Shown here: positions 45,195 to 55,977 of the stretch, piece after piece
Numbering within the stretch: the first letter of the stretch is position 1
Layout: each line of letters begins with the position of its first letter
Source: Clarkia xantiana subsp. parviflora
Lineage: Eukaryota > Streptophyta > Magnoliopsida > Myrtales > Onagraceae
Assembly: GCA_036873135.1 (NCBI GenBank)
Contig: JAPTYO010000011.1
Span: 13,278,747 to 13,342,746, forward strand
Direction: 5' to 3'
DNA: 64,000 nucleotides
Made by a program: the position numbers and the translations under genes
Notes under the pieces: model-generated
Databases searched by the model: none
What the model was told of the DNA's origin: nothing
What the model saw: the letters and a program-made list of their open reading frames with translations, nothing else

Positions 45195-45526
45195 CTCACC
45201 CCTAGAGACTTGTGTGGTTGACTTATTTATGAAGAATAGGGCTTAATTCGAGTATCCTTTCCGAGGTTCTTCGGTTGGGACTACTTGTGTTGTCGGGTCA
45301 TAATCTTGATTCTTCTTAGACGTATTTAGGCGAGACCCAGGCCTCATAATCGGGACGATTATCCCAGCCTTTCACTTTCTGACCGTTGAGCGGGTTAGAG
45401 CGAACTCAAAGGTCGCTTGCCAATTTGCAACGGTAACTTTTCCAGTTATTGCGCCAATAAGAAGTGACTTTGGCAGAGCTTCTTCGAGAAGACTTATTTG
45501 GCGGTGTACCTCCAGTATAACTACTG

Positions 45527-47482
45527 TGAGTTCACTTTTTATTTTCATTTCTTGCTCTTACTTTCACTCTGGCGAATCAGTCTAGTGCGTTTATCAACCT
45601 TACCTCATCAAATCCTTGCTCTCCTGAAGAGATAATTTTAGTCGGAGTCGCTACCTCTGGTCCTTCAGATCCTAGTCGGGAAGCGTCCTTTCTCCAATCT
45701 CTTTCTCAGACTCTGATGACACCTCAACTACCCACAGGTAGTTTCTCTAGTTTTCTTCCCTCTCATCCTAAAAAACCTAAGGTAAATAGATTATCTGGGA
45801 ATACCTTTATAAAGCGGTGACTGTGGCCAATTTAATTGATGAAGAGAGGCCCCGATACGGCGGCACTCATCACTATCGACACTTTCCTCAAGTAGGGGAG
45901 GTTGTCGTTTATTCTCAGTAGATCAAGGCGGGGCTTCGATTCCCATTCTTCTCCAATCTTTCGGAAGTTTCTGAACATTACGAAATTCATTCGTGCCTGC
46001 TCTCCATAAACGCCATCAGTTTTTGGGTGGGTTTTCGATGTCTATGCGACACCTACAGCTGGCGCTTTAGCATCCATGTCTTCAAGTGTTTTTATCACCT
46101 GTAGGGAAATATTCAAAAGGTTTACACCTTTAAGTCTCGATGGCCCCTAGCGGATGAGCATTTTTCTGGAAGTCTGCTAGATCTTTGGTAGTGGGATTGA
46201 AATCCTTTAACGCCAATTGGAAACATTATTATTTCTTCTATCGAGTAGGCGTCACCTGGCCACTCATTCCTTCCATTGGGACTGATCTTCCACCTTCTTT
46301 CGAGGGTTTATCTACTGAGGAATTCTCCACTGTCGGCAAGATCCACGACAATCTTGCTAAGGAGGGATTTAATACCTGGCATTCTGTCAATGACACCACC
46401 GAGGATGCCTTAATCCAAGATGGATTACGTACTCGCCAGGACGAGATTCCTTTTAGCTGAGTAGCTTTGACTCTTCTTTGTTTGAAGAATTATTATCCGA
46501 ATTCTCCATTTTCTCGTAGATGGCGATTTGAAAGGTAAGGGTATTGCTGACCCTCGCGTTTCCTAAGCCTTGACGGACTTGAGGTTTGATGGTCCTCCCT
46601 TTAACTGGAGGATGTTTCTTCATGCCCCTGGGGATCCGACTTGGGAAGCCGCCTGAGATCCTCTAGCCTCTTTAAAGGGGTATACTGAAGGAGGGTCATT
46701 CCCTCGCCAATGTGATTTGGCGCTGCATCTTCTTAACGCCTTAGTGCCGCCTCGAGACAGATTTTTTTTGTCGAAAGATTCCACCAAGGCCAACATGGTT
46801 GTACGTAGCTTTTTGCAAAGATATGCCATGGTAAATAAATTGTTCTTACAGCACTTTAAACCTTTGGTCGTCGATTTCCTGGTTTGATCATTTTATTTTA
46901 TATATTCTGGCAGGCTTCCTGTAAATCCCTTCATTCTTAGTTGATCATTGATCTTCTTGAGGAATCAACCTCTCTTAAAGGAGACTTCATGACCACCAAG
47001 TTGAGGTAGATGGAGGAGAGAAACGATGCCTTCAAGAGAAAGTAGCCCACTTGAAGGAAGATATTGCTCGTTTGAACGAGGCTGCCGCCACAAATGCCCG
47101 AGACCTGGCTCAATGCCAGGAGACTTTAAAGACCTCCGTCCTCCTCAATGAGGAATCTGCCAATCTTCTTCGGTAGCAGGCTATTAAAATTGAGAGCCTT
47201 TTTGCTGAGCTTGCTTCCGCTCGAGGGGAGATTGTCACCTTGAAGACCAAGGTAGATGAGGGCGAAGCGGCTTTTTCCTGAAGTTGTCGCCACATACAAG
47301 GTCAGTGCCCAATTTCAGGAGGATGCCGCCACCGCCTCTGGGGTCATGCTTCTTTCTTCCTTCCTTCCTTCGAGTCGGTGATTCTTTCCATCCTGACTTC
47401 AATTTTGAGAAGGTGAAGCTTCTCCAGGAGTTCATTGTCGCCAAGATTGTGGAAGAAAAACATAGATCTAGAGAAAATGTTT
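45527..47482 (+). pseudogene. Antisense gene of H, homologue of the one in B
   Basis: Scattered frames on the plus strand follow the order seen in B. Near 45890-46010 it reads GEVVVYSQ, then KAGLRFPF and NAISFWVGF, aligning with GEVFVSTGQ, SAGIRFPF and HAIRLWNAF of B. A 91-codon frame at 46185-46460 (KHYYFFYRVGVTWP) matches B's SYFFIRHSSIPWP. An intron candidate at 46831-46913 (GTAAAT...GGCAG) sits where B has intron 3, and a coiled-coil-like stretch follows (about 47040-47280). A possible first intron is 45527-45580. Many stops make it a pseudogene. Its presence in a second element shows the gene is an old, shared component. Confidence 0.6.
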
Positions 47483-47639
47483 AGATCTTTAATCTCTTCT
47501 TGTTTTGCTCTTCCCTTTATCATAATGTAAACTTTGTTTATATATGAAAGGAAGTCTTTTGTGACGACATACTGATTGTATTTCTCCCCTTAGTCTAGAA
47601 ATTATATCTTTCCAGACTTTAGCGAACTACCAATGAACC

Positions 47640-48290
47640 CGCGTGATATATCTGATATCAAGTTTATTTATGGATAGTCGATATTATTTCAAGATCTTAT
47701 GGGAAGGCCTTTCTTTCTTTCGAATTTTCTATAAGTCTAAATGATATGATTGATATAAGATTTTAGTCGTCGACAATCGATTTAGAAATGATTTTTATTT
47801 TCGATGCCTAACTTCTTTCAAATTGTCAACTAATCTAAGTTTGACTAATATCAGATTATTAATTGTCGACAATCGATTCGGTAAAGAACTTTATATTTGA
47901 CGTCCAACTTCTTTCAAATTTTCGACTAATATGAGTGATATGACTAATATCAGATTATTAATTGTCGACAATCGATACAGTAAAGGAATTTATATTCGAC
48001 GCCCAACTTCTTTCGAATTGCCGACTAATCTGAGTGATATGACTTATATCAGATTATTAATTGTCGACAATCGATTCGGTAAAGGATTTTATCTTCGACG
48101 CCCAACTACTTTTGAATTGCCGACTAATCTGAGTGATATGACTAATATCATATTATTAATTATGGATAATCGATTCGGTAAAGGACTTTATCTTCGACGC
48201 CCAACTTCCTTCGAATTGCCGACTTATCTGGGTGAACTAATATCAGATTATTAATTATTGACAATCGATCCTTTTAGATGTCAACGCCTT
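47640..48290. repeat. ~99-bp tandem array in H
   Basis: About six units with CGACTAATCTGAGTGATATG, ATCAGATTATTAATTG and TCGACAATCGATTCGGTAAA. Same unit type as L's second array. The 107-codon frame at 47931-48254 is a product of the period (33 codons). Confidence 0.92.
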
Positions 48291-48418
48291 CATCGATAGT
48301 AGACTCAGATATTTGTTTGAGAAAGACGCTCGGTGGGCTATATATATTCATCATTCCTGAGTATTACAGCAAATGAAAAGTTCAAAACAATAGCCTTATA
48401 AAAAAAATATAAAGATAT

Positions 48419-49174
48419 TTAATTAGGCGTCGTTTCTATAACTTCTCTTTGATTTTTGCGTCGCATCGAGCTAACATAGCAGCGTTGGGACGTGATCTGA
48501 TCTCCTCTAGCCTCTCCTATTCCATGTAGTGTTGGAAACTTCATGACTTGATGAGCAGTCAATGGGATAATATGATGAGGGTTGATTGTAGTCCTTCCAA
48601 TGATGGCACTGTAAGCGGAAGCGACGTCGACGATGACGACAAAGAGTATGTCGATTCTTAAAGCCTTCATTTCCTTTCCTGAGATCACTGGCGGCTTAAC
48701 AAAACCCATATGGTAGGTAGTTTTTCATGCGAAGCCAATTAGGGGGAGGTCGACTTTCTTCAGATCTTTTTTGGTGAATCCCAAATTCAGGAAAGCCTCA
48801 TAAAAGAGGATATCTGTTGAGCTTCCGCTGTCGATGATGATCCTTTTGACTTCGTATTCAGCCATTGTGGCGGTGATTACTAGGGCGTCTTCATGAGATT
48901 GAGTCACCATCATGATATCGTCAGTTGTAAAACTGATAATCACCTGGTCAAGATCTTGAAGCCCCTTTCCCCTTCTTATTGTTGCAAGGACTTGGGTAAC
49001 ATATACCCCACGAGCTGAACTAGTCTCGCCTCCTGACGCAAACCCTCCTGGAATAACATTAATTGTTCCTCTTTGGATAGGAGCAGGATTATTGTGTAGG
49101 GGAGAGTGAGAACCTCTTCGTGGGCTTCTGCTTCGTTTTCTTGGGGCTTTGAAGGGTTTCTCGACGAACTTCAA
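48419..49174 (-). pseudogene. H protease region
   Basis: Two adjoining frames. The first (49174-48725) has NVIPGGFASGGETSSARGVY, also found in B and C before the protease, and the protease core IIDSGSSTDILF with the catalytic Asp in D-S-G. The second (48709-48419) continues with AYSAIIGRTTINP and the segment before the RT, ending in a stop at 48419. A stop between them at about 48722 breaks the frame. RT sequence does not follow. Confidence 0.75.
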
Positions 49175-50566
49175 CAGCTTGCCTCTTTGAATGACAACTT
49201 CAATATCTTATTTCAGGGCAACACAATCATTGGTTTTGTGTCCCTTGACACGATGGTATTGGCGGTAGTCGTTTACTTGTTGACCCGTCGGGTTCTTCCT
49301 TATTGGAGGTGGGTAGTCTAGCCTGAGCTTCTCAATCTCTTGAAGCACCACCGAGATATTGAGCGTGAGAGGATTATATCTCCCCAAATAGGGATTGACG
49401 TCCCTTTTATGATTCTTGCGGTTTCCTTATCGAAAGATTCCATCTCATTTTTCTTCCTTCTTCTGAGGTCGAGAGGAAGATTGTTCTTCTGTTTTGGCTA
49501 GAGCTAATTGCTTCCTCAGTTCCGCTGGCGACTTCTCATGCGATTTTTCTAAGTCAATATATTTTTTTAGCATTGGTGGCGAGGGCGTCGATCCTCCGGA
49601 TAGGCTTCATCACCATGCTGTCCTTCAAGACCTGTCTATGTGACCTTAGTTCCCTCTAGAAGGTTTGGATGAGCTCGCCATCAGTGGCGTCTTCGTTCAG
49701 TTGCTGGAGTATTTTGTGGTATTTGGTATAATAATTAGCTAAGGTTTCATTTGGACCTTGCCTAATTTTATCCAAGAATTCCATACTCTTGAGGCGCTGT
49801 CTTTGGCCTATATGCCCCTCTCTAAAGTTAACCTTTAACTCTTCCCATGAATCTATCGAATTGTAGGGAAGGCCATAGAACCAGGTGGAGGCTTCCTCTT
49901 TGAGAATGGTGGGGAAGAGTGCCGCGTAGTGGTCTGGCGTAGCCCCTTTTCCTAACAGAGAAGATTTATGGTCATTAATATGTCGGACGGAATTTCCTTC
50001 TCCAGTATAGTCATCGATATTCCTCGCAAAGAATTGTTGGGGAACTCAAGTGTCGAGAAGCCTTTTTGAAAAGGAATGAGAGGTGTGTTCACGGACTATT
50101 AGCATGTCGCTTGCCCCTCTCCTCTTTTCTCTAACAGTTCTTCCACTCTCCCCAATTTAAATAGCACGGGCTCTTTGACAGGAGTGTCAACCATTTTGGT
50201 CTTCTGCACTTCTTTATGCTCTGGAATCTTTGTCTCGATGGTCTTCACAATTGAAGCCGCGTCTTCCTTATGGGAAGCCTCAAGCACTGGCTCATTGGCT
50301 TTTCGGATAGTTCCCGCCTGGGCCTGGTTCCAGAAGGCTATGATTGCCGCCATCAATTCTTTTGGGACGGCAGTAGGAGCTGTCCTCGTTTCTTCTTTGC
50401 ATGGTGGTGGCTTAGAGCGAAAGGGTTGTTCCTCGCTATTAGCTCCGTTGTTCTGAGAAGGAGGATCTCCCTCATTTACTTGCTTGGAAGTGGCAGGGTC
50501 TGTCTGAGATTTTTCCATCTCTTCTAAAACACTCGTTACCTTCCTTGAATTGTTTTGTGGGGCCAT
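49175..50566 (-). pseudogene. H GAG
   Basis: ATG at 50566 starts 155 codons of a polar, Lys/Glu-rich N-terminus ending at 50099. The capsid-like region continues in other frames from about 50040 to 49500: readable pieces are EEASTWFYGLPYNSID and ETLANYYTKYHKIL, matching B and C GAG. A zinc-motif-like YHRVKGHKTNDC lies near 49235-49270, followed by a basic linker. Frameshifts and stops are spread through it. Confidence 0.7.
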
Positions 50567-50601
50567 GACCTTTTGATCTCCTTCCCACAGACGGCGCCAA
50601 A

Positions 50602-51386
50602 TATTGGGATCAAGTTGACGTGGCCCTTAGCTTCTGGAAGTGGACTTCGAGGTGTCGCCTTTTACTAGCTCACTTAGGTGTCTATTTCGACCTCACAGGG
50701 TACTTAGTTTCCTTTGGAGTCTTTAAGGTGTTAACCTGAAAAAGGGGTTAGGGATCTTCCCCTGATTCTACTCCGAAGCTTCAGTCAGTAATGGAATATG
50801 AGAGTAATACTATGAAAAGTATATGAGAGAATGTAAATATAATGAAAGTTTTCCCCTATTTATAGGGAGAGATTACCGAATTTAAATGGCGGCTACCCTT
50901 CTAGGAGGGTTTCTGTACGGAGTCGGCACAAGCAGGTTGCCACATCACCATTTCTTAATGAGGAAGGTTTCTTCATGGCGGTAGAAGCAGGTGACAAGTA
51001 GGTCGCCACCTCACCATTTCTTAAGAGGAAGGTTTCTTCATGGCGGTTGAAGCAGGTCGCCTCCTGTCCATTCCTTAAAAGGAAGTGTTTCTTCATAGAA
51101 TCAGTGGTATGTAGGTCGCCACCTATCCCATTTCTTAAGAGGAAGGGTTTTCTTAATAGTATTTGACTGCCAACTCGACTCATACCTTAAGAGGGAGAGT
51201 CTTTGAGAGGGCTTGTCGCCATTCTTCAAGAGTTTTCTTGGTCGTCGACATCCTCAGAGTTTGGTGTCGACCAGTTATCTTTACTTCTTCGTTCTGAGTA
51301 TGATTAGTCGTCGACTCTCTTTGGGAGTCCCGATTTAGATGCTTCCGACCATCTACTAGCCTGTCCTCTATAACCGTAACCCAACA
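50602..51386 (-). repeat. 5' LTR of H
   Basis: About 785 bp, starting TATTGGGATCAAG (TG mutated to TA) and ending CCGTAACCCAACA on the plus strand, next to TSD CCGCC. Confidence 0.85.
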
Positions 51387-51839
51387 CCGCCCACATAACT
51401 CGGTTTAATAGGTCGATATAAGTAGTAGGATTTTTACATTCATTTAGAAGATTCCTAATATATTTCTGTTATATTACTAACTCAAATTTTGAAGTGGGAT
51501 CGTGGGGCACAACCTCACACTTTTCCTCTTGCATATCCTGACTTGAGAGGTGCTTAGGAAGTTCAGGTAGTCTCAGACTCGCCAGTCTCGACTCAGGCGA
51601 GACCCAAGGTGCCCACTTCGATGCAGCCAGACTTTGAGATCCAACAGTTCTCATACTTCACTAAGGATTGTTGCTGAACACAACCTTAAATCGACGTAAT
51701 AAACGGTATATATATATATATACTCGTGACTTAATCCCCGAATAACATATTGTTTTATCCGTGCCTCTGAAATTGGCTCCTCCAGGTTAACTAAATTTAT
51801 TGATGAACACTTGTTCTTCGCATTTAGAAAGAGCTGTGA

Positions 51840-52150
51840 AATCGAAGACTCACCCGATTTTGATTCGCCAGATTCGTCTCCAACATTTATAACAATGCCT
51901 CGTTCTTCTTGTTATATTGCTGGTCCAACGTCTTCCAGATCGAAATGACAAAGGTGAACCGTGAGATACTCTCAAACTCAGCTGATGACATCGACCATTT
52001 TCCAGGCAAACTCCGCATTGACATTTTTCCACTTCCATAGATTGATCTCTTCACCGTTTCTGGCCGTCTCCTTCACTGTTGCAACACTTCCTCCAACAAC
52101 ATCCCACAAGTCTTTGTTTCCGAAATACGACTTCATGCATGACTTTCAAA
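51840..52150 (-). pseudogene. Copia-type GAG N-terminal remnant
   Basis: On the minus strand from 52139 a frame reads MKSYFGNKDLWDVVGGSV and continues with a W-K-W-K-N motif and a hydrophobic helix, then breaks at a TGA near 51980. The continuation in another frame has a FVISIWKTLDQQY-like block. Motif order (W-x-x-R/K-M-K-x-Y-L/F, D-L-W-x-V-V, then A-x-x-W-x-x-L-x-x-x-Y) matches the DUF4219/UBN2 GAG domain of plant copia elements. It is not close to the GAG of D or A, so it comes from another lineage. Isolated fragment; no LTR recognised beside it. Confidence 0.5.
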
Positions 52151-52415
52151 TCCAGTAACTGGATAAGTTAAGTAGCTCCACCTTGTCCAATCACCTGACC
52201 GACAACATCCATATATATTTAGAGTATTCAAGTTTTTAATTCTGATCTTTGACTCGTACCGAGTCATCTCGAGATTGGATTTGTTACCTTGTAATAATAA
52301 CGAAGTGCCGATTCGCACTTGCCAAAAACATATTTCAACGACAAGAGAATAACTCGTATATATATAGTCATCTTACTCTAAATATGATTGTCGAAATTTA
52401 CACTTTGTGATGGTG

Positions 52416-52474
52416 GTTGATTTTGTGGTGTTGTTCTTAAAAATGATCATTTTTAAGAACACCACAACATCAAC
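52416..52474. repeat. Near-perfect palindrome
   Basis: The core 52434-52459 is a 26-bp perfect palindrome centred on TGATCA; arms extend to GTTGAT.TTGTGGTG on both sides with a 3-base asymmetry. It could extrude as a hairpin. Confidence 0.9.
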
Positions 52475-54462
52475 TATTTATATCCTAGTATCTGTATCAT
52501 ATTTATACTTTCTAAAGAAAACTCTAGCCTTAAATCTTTCTAGATTAGAAACTTTCTAAAACTCTCTGAAACATTTTACAATTATTTAGGTTATAGAAAT
52601 ATCTAAACACATAAATTAAGCCTTAACATCCATATATTTCTTCAACTAGACCTTCCCTTAACTAAAATCTCCAAGTTTCGAACCATGAAACTTTAGTTAA
52701 TCTTGACCATAATGGTAAGTTAATGTTGAATCTTAACATGTACATAATTTAATTAAGTTTTTTTTTTTTTTTTAATAAAATCGGACCGGTTAGCGAATAA
52801 ATTCGAATTTTTTTCATAATTAGTGTAACAAACTGCACCCTAGGTCGAGACCAACCTGTGGAATCCCAGAGTGACGTCCACGTGATGATATATAAGTATA
52901 CCTGGACACCACGGAGTGACGACATTAATCTGATAGCCCCACGGTTATGTAATATCGACATCCATTTGGTTGCCTTGTGCTTTCATTCTCAATTGCACGA
53001 ACCGTAAGTCCCCTACCGGCCAGTCGCTTTCTTGGTATGCACGCTCTATGGCTTCAATGGCCCCCATGTTCTTCTGTCGGTCGACCATCCATTAGAGTTT
53101 GATTCTTGTACTACCAACCATGCCAGCTAGCTAGTTAGTTAATAGCTTGTAGATGGTGTTTTTATTGTTTCATTCATCATAAAAAATATTTTTTAAATTA
53201 TCACAGACTTGAAACTGGACGCAAGTGAACCAACCCTATACTTTTTAGTGATGGTTAGTTTGATTCTAAAAATAATACTTATTCTTGATTTGATTATTTA
53301 AAATTATCCGCCCCTCAGGTGTTATTTATCCTTAATCTTGCCCTCCCAAAGAAAAAACTGAATTTATCCCTATATGAACAGCATACTTCTAATTAAAAAA
53401 ATTCTTGTATACCTCAGCTGCAACACGTAGCAGTTGAAGTGTTACATCTCATTCAATTTACATGTGATATTTGACTAAAATAGCATGACAGATAGCCACA
53501 TGTCACTTCATTATTTGTTGATAGGGCACTAACACCATGCCATGTGTTGGCTTCCTCATCCAAATTAAGATGTGCCAGAGCAATAGAGCAGTTACCCTCT
53601 CAAGTTTTAGTGATGCGTACTTTTAACTTTAAAAATATACTTATTATTATTAGTTTGGTCCTTTTAAATTTTACAATTGTCCTTTATATTAATTATTTGC
53701 TCGTAGATCAAATCTTGACATCTAAAAGAAAAATCATGCATTCGTCCCTATTGACAGCTGACTACAATTTTTTTAGAGCTAGCTAGAAGCTTGCTAGGAG
53801 AAAAAGAGAACGGAAATCTGAAAGGATATATTTGATCCAAGAAAGGATGTCCTTATCCCTATAGAGAGCTATATCCTTGCGCGATAGGATAAACAAAGAG
53901 TTAGCAAGTTGATGGCTACTACATGCACATGCCATTCATTCTCTATATAGTCATAGTACATACAATAGTCACTAACCCGATTACGTGTACATGCCATTCA
54001 TTCTATGCATCTGTTTGTTACTTTTAGTCGGTAATGCTCGTAGAGCTCTTATATACTATCTAGAATTTTAGAAGAGTTAGACCAACTTCTCTTATAAGTG
54101 AAAGTAAGATTTAAACTTTATATTTCAATAATATATGCTTACATCTACACCCTTCCAAAATCTTATATATAATCTTAAAAATAATATTTCTTTGATTAAT
54201 ATAAATAATGCTGAGAAAAAATTAAATTCATGGTACACGTAGAAAAAACGGCATTTGTAGTTGAAAATTAATTCCAAAGTTTCTAACCCTAAATGCATAT
54301 AATTACGTGCCATGTATACAATTATGATTATAAGTTTTATAACAAACTAGAAAATTCATGTATCCTTTGGCTAGACTAGAGCTCAGTCCATCGAGTTTAG
54401 TAGTTCGAGTAGGTTCTTTAGAACTAAATTGAAAAAAAAAAAAAAAAAAACAGTTTAGGATG

Positions 54463-55214
54463 TGTTAGGTTACGATTATAGAAGATAATAAGAAGACAGC
54501 CAATGGATAATCGGGAGCACCTAAGTCGAGACTCCAAAATATGAAGCGACATCTATTCATGCTCAGAATGAATAACTAAAGACAGATAGTTGGCACCCAT
54601 GTTTTAGGATGTCGACATCCAGGACGACGTACGAAGGATGGCGACAAGCCTTCACAAAGACTCCCCTCTTAAGGCATGTGTCAAGTCGGCAGCCAAGAAC
54701 TATTAAGAAAACCCTTCCTCTTAAGGAATGGGTCCAGGTGGCAACCTGCTTATCACCTGCTTACCACCGCCTCTCTGAAGAAAGCTTCATTATTAAGGAA
54801 CGGTGAGGTGACAACCTGCTTCTACCATCATGAAGAAACCTTCCTCATTAAGAAATTGTGAGATGACAACCTACTTGTGATCTGCTTGTACCGACTCTGG
54901 ACAGAAACTCTCTCTAAAGGGTAACCGCCATACAAAGTCGGTAAATCTTCCCTATAAATACCTTTGAGTACTTTCATTATTTACATACTCTGATATACTT
55001 TCTACAGTATTACTCTCATATTTCATTATTGACTTAAGTTTGGGAGAGGAATCAGGGGCAAATCATCACCCCTTTTTCAGGTTAACGCCACTAAGACTCC
55101 ACAAAGGAAACTAAGTACCCTGTGAGGTCAAGATAGATACCGAAGAGAGCAAAGCGAGGCGACATCCTGAAATTCATTCATGAAAGCTATGGCCACGGAA
55201 ACTTGATCCCAACA
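54463..55214 (+). repeat. Solo LTR of the H family
   Basis: 752 bp, TGTTAGGTTACG to CTTGATCCCAACA, homologous to the H LTRs in plus orientation, with no internal sequence on either side. Flanks GGATG (54458-54462) and TGATG (55215-55219) match at four of five bases, consistent with an aged TSD. A solo LTR forms by recombination between the two LTRs of a full element. Confidence 0.8.
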
Positions 55215-55425
55215 TGATGTATTAGAGAGGCTAAATTGAACAAATCAAGAGTAAACCACATGACTTGCACGTGTCACTTAACGACAAAAACTAAGGCCAA
55301 CTAAAGGATGTTATCAAGAGTCTTGAAAGTAGAAACGTGGAGTACCAAAAGTATATAAAAAGATATCTTATATAAAAAAACCAAAATCAGTCGGTACCAA
55401 AAAAAACTCTTATAATTAACCATAT
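55215..55425. repeat. Diverged relative of the Mutator-like MITE
   Basis: Shares CTAAATTGAACAAA and ACTTGCACGTGTCACTTAACG with the MITE arm at about 26468-26540. Termini not recognised. Confidence 0.45.
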
Positions 55426-55443
55426 TGTGTTAGTAATAGCATC

Positions 55444-55969
55444 TAGGGGTGTAAATGAGTCAAACTACGTACTCTTGAGCTACTCGAAATCGGCTTGGTC
55501 AATGTTCAAATTCGACTCGCTAAATTTTCGGTCAAGTCTAGCTTGAGTTGAGCTTTTTTTTATACCGAGTCGAGTTCGAGTTCACTGGTACTTGACTTGA
55601 GATGCTCGCAAGCCTATTCGAGCTTTTTGTTTGCATATTCGATTCGATTCCGATCTCGAGTTCGAGTTTTTCGATCTTTACGTAATAATATTATATATGT
55701 ATATAGTGAGTTCAAGTCGAGTTCGAGCTCGAGTTTGAGCCAAAGTCCTAATCGAGTTGAGTTCGAGCTCGAGTTAAGGTGCACCATTTATAATTTAATT
55801 GAATTTTTTTAACATTATCGAGCCGAGCTCGAACTCGCCGAATATTAAATTGAGTCGACCTCGAGCTTAAAAAATTAAGACTCAGTCGAGTTCGAACTCG
55901 AACTCGAGTAAACTAAATCGAGTCGAGCTTGTCAGATACTCAGCTCGACCCGACTCGTTTACAGCACTA
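55444..55969. mobile_element. hAT-like MITE with perfect 8-bp TSD
   Basis: 526 bp flanked by ATAGCATC (55436-55443 and 55970-55977). Terminal inverted repeats TAGGGGTGTAAATGAGTC and TAGTGCTGTAAACGAGTC match at 15 of 18 positions. The 8-bp TSD is the hAT length. The inside is dense in GAGTTCGAGCTCGAG-like words and has no transposase frame; the 71-codon frame at 55597-55812 is a composition effect. Confidence 0.85.
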
Positions 55970-55977
55970 ATAGCATC

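Larger units (their letters stand above)
44439..51386 (-). mobile_element. Gypsy element H with gag-protease and antisense gene, no RT
   Basis: Perfect TSD CCGCC (44434-44438 and 51387-51391). LTRs at 44439-45194 and 50602-51386. On the minus strand: 5' LTR, primer site (TTTGGCGCCGTCTGTGGG at about 50601-50584), gag, protease, a ~99-bp array, then an opposite-strand gene like that of B and the 3' LTR. There is no room for RT, RNase H or integrase between protease (ends 48419) and the array (48290). H is thus a structurally non-autonomous relative of B. The LTRs differ noticeably, including a ~30-bp indel, so it is older than B and C. Confidence 0.88.
44105..51651 (+). repeat. LTR remnant J, split by element H
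   Basis: J is 44105-44438 plus 51392-51651. The first part has the TTGTCACCTGCTAAAGAG/AAACCCTTC sub-repeats that are the reverse complement of those in L's LTR (about 7740-7945). The second part ends GAGATCCAACA, matching the LTR terminus of L in plus orientation. The 5' part of J is missing or too diverged to see. Confidence 0.6.
51652..54462. other. AT-rich stretch without recognised gene
   Basis: Contains the gag remnant at 51840-52150, a palindrome at 52416-52474 and a T17-type run at about 52758-52774 (a poly-A end if read on the minus strand). It also has two diverged related stretches near 53212-53380 and 53575-53750 that share AGTGATG and a TTTAAAAATA-type core. Short frames (52749-52961 minus, 53544-53786 plus, 54125-54313 minus) have no recognisable domain. 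Confidence 0.5.

Noticed and set aside
52755..53100. A SINE or LINE tail (poly-A on the minus strand at about 52758-52774)
   Set aside because: No A/B boxes, no RT fragment and no clear TSD could be seen; the A-run alone is not enough.
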